NCBI GenBank assembly: GCA_965112735.1
Contig: OZ218957.1
Coordinates: 3,100,001-3,164,000 of the forward strand
Length of the DNA stretch: 64,000 nt
From: Phaeosaccion multiseriatum
Lineage: Eukaryota > Ochrophyta, other classes
Direction of reading: 5' to 3'
The position numbers and the translations under genes are program-made. Shown one piece after another: positions 61,620 to 64,000 of the stretch. The notes under the pieces were generated by a model. It was not told where the DNA came from. It searched no databases and worked only from the letters and a program-made list of their open reading frames with translations. Position 1 is the stretch's first letter, and each line of letters begins with the position of its first letter.

Positions 61620-63636
61620 CTACTTGCCTTCCTTCCTCAGAGTTGCCAACTCCTCCTCTAACAGAGCTATGCGGCAGATCAGCGCTGCCCTTTCTGCCAT
61701 CCACTGCCTTCCGCAGCCCCCCCCCACTTGGGCAGCCTCGTCATCCCCGTCATGACCCGGCTTGGGGGTCTTCAAGGGGCCCAACACTTCCTCGGTCGAT
61801 GCAATGGTACGAGTGGCGTGCCCTCCTCGGGGAAGGGAAATATCGACATCGATTTGGCGCAGCAGGGTTTGCGCAGTGAAGAAGATGCCATCGACGTCCG
61901 CTTCCTCCCCCCCTCCCTCCTTCTCCTCCTCCTCCTCCTCCTCCTCCTCCTCCTCCTCCTCCTCCTCCTCCCCCTCCTCTCCTTCCTCCTCCCAATCCCC
62001 CCCCTCCTCCCCCTCTCCTCCCTCTCCCTCCTGCTCCTCCTGCTCCTCCTGCTCCTCCCTCTCTTGTTCGGCGGTGTTGTCGCTGCTGCGTAGTGCGTGT
62101 GATGAATCGCCTCCTCCTCCTCTGCGCAAGGTCACACCACGAAACACGCTCCTGAACCTTCGTACTTGCTTGGCTGCCAGTGGATTGGTTGAAGAGAGAG
62201 AGGGAGAGAGAGACGAGAGAGCGACAGACGAGAGAAAACGACTCGAACGACAAGGAAGGGGAGGGTGCGAGTAGAGCAAGTGGTCGTACAAAGTAGCAAC
62301 AGTCACAGACGGTTTAGACGAGGAGGACAACGATGGATGGGGGGAAGAGAGGAAAGAGTGAGTTGAGCCATCCACACGCAGCCCCGTTCGCGTACAAATG
62401 CCACAACGCCTGTGCCCACAGATGGTGGTAGATGGCACTGGATGGTGGTAGTGCTGCGGCTGAAGTGTGTGTCCTCTTGCGCCATCTGTGAGTTCAGCCC
62501 ACTCCGCCACTCACTCACCGCTGTCGACAACCCTGAAGCACAAGTCCCGCCACACCTCATGTGAATTTGAGTTTGAGTGAGAATGACAATGAGAGTGAGA
62601 ATGAGAGATCTGTCTCCTCTTTATCGCGTTCCCTTGTGTGGCCCGGCCACTGAGTGCTCTCTGTCTTGGTTGCAGCGTGAGAGAGAAGTTTCCCACCCCC
62701 CTTGAAGTCGTCCAAGAGACGTGTTCGGAGCCTGAACAATGGGGGGGAGGGGGGCGTGGGCGCAGATAGACAGGCGTATGGGCAGGCATGTAATGGTCAG
62801 GCGTATGGGCAGGCAGGCATATGGTCAAGTGCATGGGCAGGCAGGCAGGCAAGCAGGCAGGTCTGCGATAAGAGGCAGGTAGGCAGAGATAAGACATCGT
62901 CTGAGCAGAGTGTGGCCTTGCTCAGGGAGAGGAAGAGGGAGAGAGAGAGAGAGAGGGGCGGGAGAAGGGAAGAGAGGAGAGGGCATCCGCATCGCACTCA
63001 AACTTACTCACTCACTCACTCACTCACTCCCACTCATTCCCACTCACTCACCCCAGGCCGTCCTCCAAAAGAGATGCTCCAACGACTTGGGGTCCGCAAG
63101 AGGAACATCCAATGAGAGAGAGGCACCCCCCTCGGAAACATCCCCCTCGGGAACGAAGGGCTGCTGACCGCGAAAGGGCTCCTCATCCTCTTCCGTCATG
63201 TGCCCCGATGCCGCACCCCCTGCGAAGGGGGCTGTGCGTTGCGAGCGTGTGTGTGTGGGTGTGTGTGTGCGTGCGTCTGAGTCTCCGCCTCCTTCTCCGC
63301 CTCCTCCTCCTCCTCCTCCTCCTCCTCCTCCTCCTCCTCCTCCTCCCCTTCTCCTCTTCCTCCTCCCCTTGGCTTTCTTGTCCGCGGCAAAGCGTGCCCA
63401 GCAGGGCCCTACAGAGAGCAAATAAGGCGAGGCGTGAGGGTGCTCCCTACTGCCCATATGACTGCTGCTGCCCTTGACCCATGCAGTGCTGCTGCTGCTG
63501 TCGCTGCTCGCGTGCCGCCTGCCCAGGCCCAGACTGAGTAGGCTTGACGTGTGTAGCTTGGGCCCGGGCCCGGGTGTAAGGTGGGTAGGCAGGTCGCTCT
63601 TGCGTGCTGCCTCTGTCGTATGGTCCAGGACCCTGT

Positions 63637-63667
<31 letters not shown>

Positions 63668-64000
63668 CATGTGTGTGTATGTGCGTGAGTGTGTGTGTGT
63701 GCGTGCGTGTGTTTGCGTGTGCGTGGTTATTGCGCGTGTTCGTGTGAGTTGGAGCAAGAATGAACGTCCTGAAACACTCCTCCCATTGACCTCCTTCCCA
63801 CCTTCCCAGGCTACCTACGGCAAATCAACCCAAACTCAAACCCAAACCGAACCTCAAACCCAACCCCCCCTCCTCTCCCACACATACACACGACTACGTA
63901 AGTCTTAGGTTGATTTCTATAACTCAACATACCTGACGAGCTGTGCAGTGCCCCCCCCTTGGGCCTCCGCCTCCCTCGCGTTAAGACAAAGTTCCCCCTC
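61620..64000 (-). CDS. Unidentified multi-exon gene running off the right edge (partial, 5' end missing)
   Basis: Well-supported exons (minus) are 63933 to beyond 64000, 63052-63408 and 62519-62731. Their phases agree: RRPKGGALHSSS joins GPCWARFAADKKAKGRRKRR, and KSLEHLFWRTAWG joins SEHVSWTTSRGVGNFSLTL. A fourth exon starts at 62409 (VVAFVRERGC). It either ends the protein at about 62,303 or splices on to a final coding block ending at 61,620, which reads VRRFRSVFRGVTLRR, then a Glu/Gly run, GIFFTAQTLLRQIDVDISLP, and a coiled coil ALICRIALLEEELATLRKEG. I favour the second option because the 61,620-62,160 block has no start of its own. The family is unknown. The intron before exon 4 ends with the dispersed CCATC-type motif. 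Total length and N-terminus are outside the window. Confidence 0.5.
63630..63725. repeat. GT-rich microsatellite in an intron of the right-edge gene
   Basis: GT/GTGC dinucleotide and tetranucleotide repeats lie in the 63,409-63,932 intron. They contribute Cys-Val and Thr-His false frames. Confidence 0.85.

Overview
The window is nuclear DNA of a eukaryote, most likely a photosynthetic stramenopile (heterokont alga); a eustigmatophyte is my best guess but is not proven. The reasons are these. Genes are split by many short GT-AG introns. Mitochondrial proteins (ATP synthase gamma, ribosomal proteins L24 and mS35) are nucleus-encoded with their own presequences. Several proteins begin with a secretory signal peptide that ends at an ASAFAP-like Phe, for example GDA-FTF, CNA-FLASAP and VEG-FSVPAA, which is the bipartite targeting signal for a red-lineage complex plastid. 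There is no bacterial operon structure and no sign of a phage or plasmid.

Bases 1 to about 13,635 are one giant GTGA-type tetranucleotide satellite with a higher-order period near 3.0-3.16 kb. It contains no gene. The long Ser-Leu-Thr-His reading frames in it are artefacts of the repeat.

From 14 to 33 kb lies a compact housekeeping region. It holds a secreted Cys-rich protein (-), mitochondrial L24 (-) head to head with mitochondrial mS35 (+), mitochondrial ATP synthase gamma (-, 8 exons), an ER-type DNAJB12/14-like J-protein (+, 6 exons) and a plastid-targeted DUF3598-like protein (-, 5 exons). I rebuilt exon chains by requiring GT-AG borders, matching phases and family continuity.

From 33 to 39 kb the DNA looks accessory. 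There are two intronless F-box-like/ankyrin-type paralogues, a fragment of a non-LTR reverse transcriptase C-terminus, several short tandem duplications and a 402-bp foldback element. A decayed antisense copy of the ankyrin gene with its 3' flank lies at 50.25-50.68 kb.

From 39 to 64 kb are large, intron-rich genes full of triplet-repeat expansions. They are a plastid-targeted iron-ADH-like protein that appears to lack metal ligands (-), a long DysF (peroxin/ferlin) domain protein (+), a PPR-SMR protein with Lys and Asn homopolymer tails (-), a plastid-targeted 1,247-residue orphan (+) and a gene that runs off the right edge (-). Introns here share recurrent short motifs: CCATCCACTGCCATCC near 3' splice sites, GTGTCAGGACA minisatellites and GTGA runs starting at donors. 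A TTGGTGATAC insert also recurs inside CAG tracts. These shared motifs are the most unusual feature of the window. Several gene pairs are divergent with only 150-300 bp between starts (L24/mS35, DUF3598/ankyrin, PPR-SMR/orphan).
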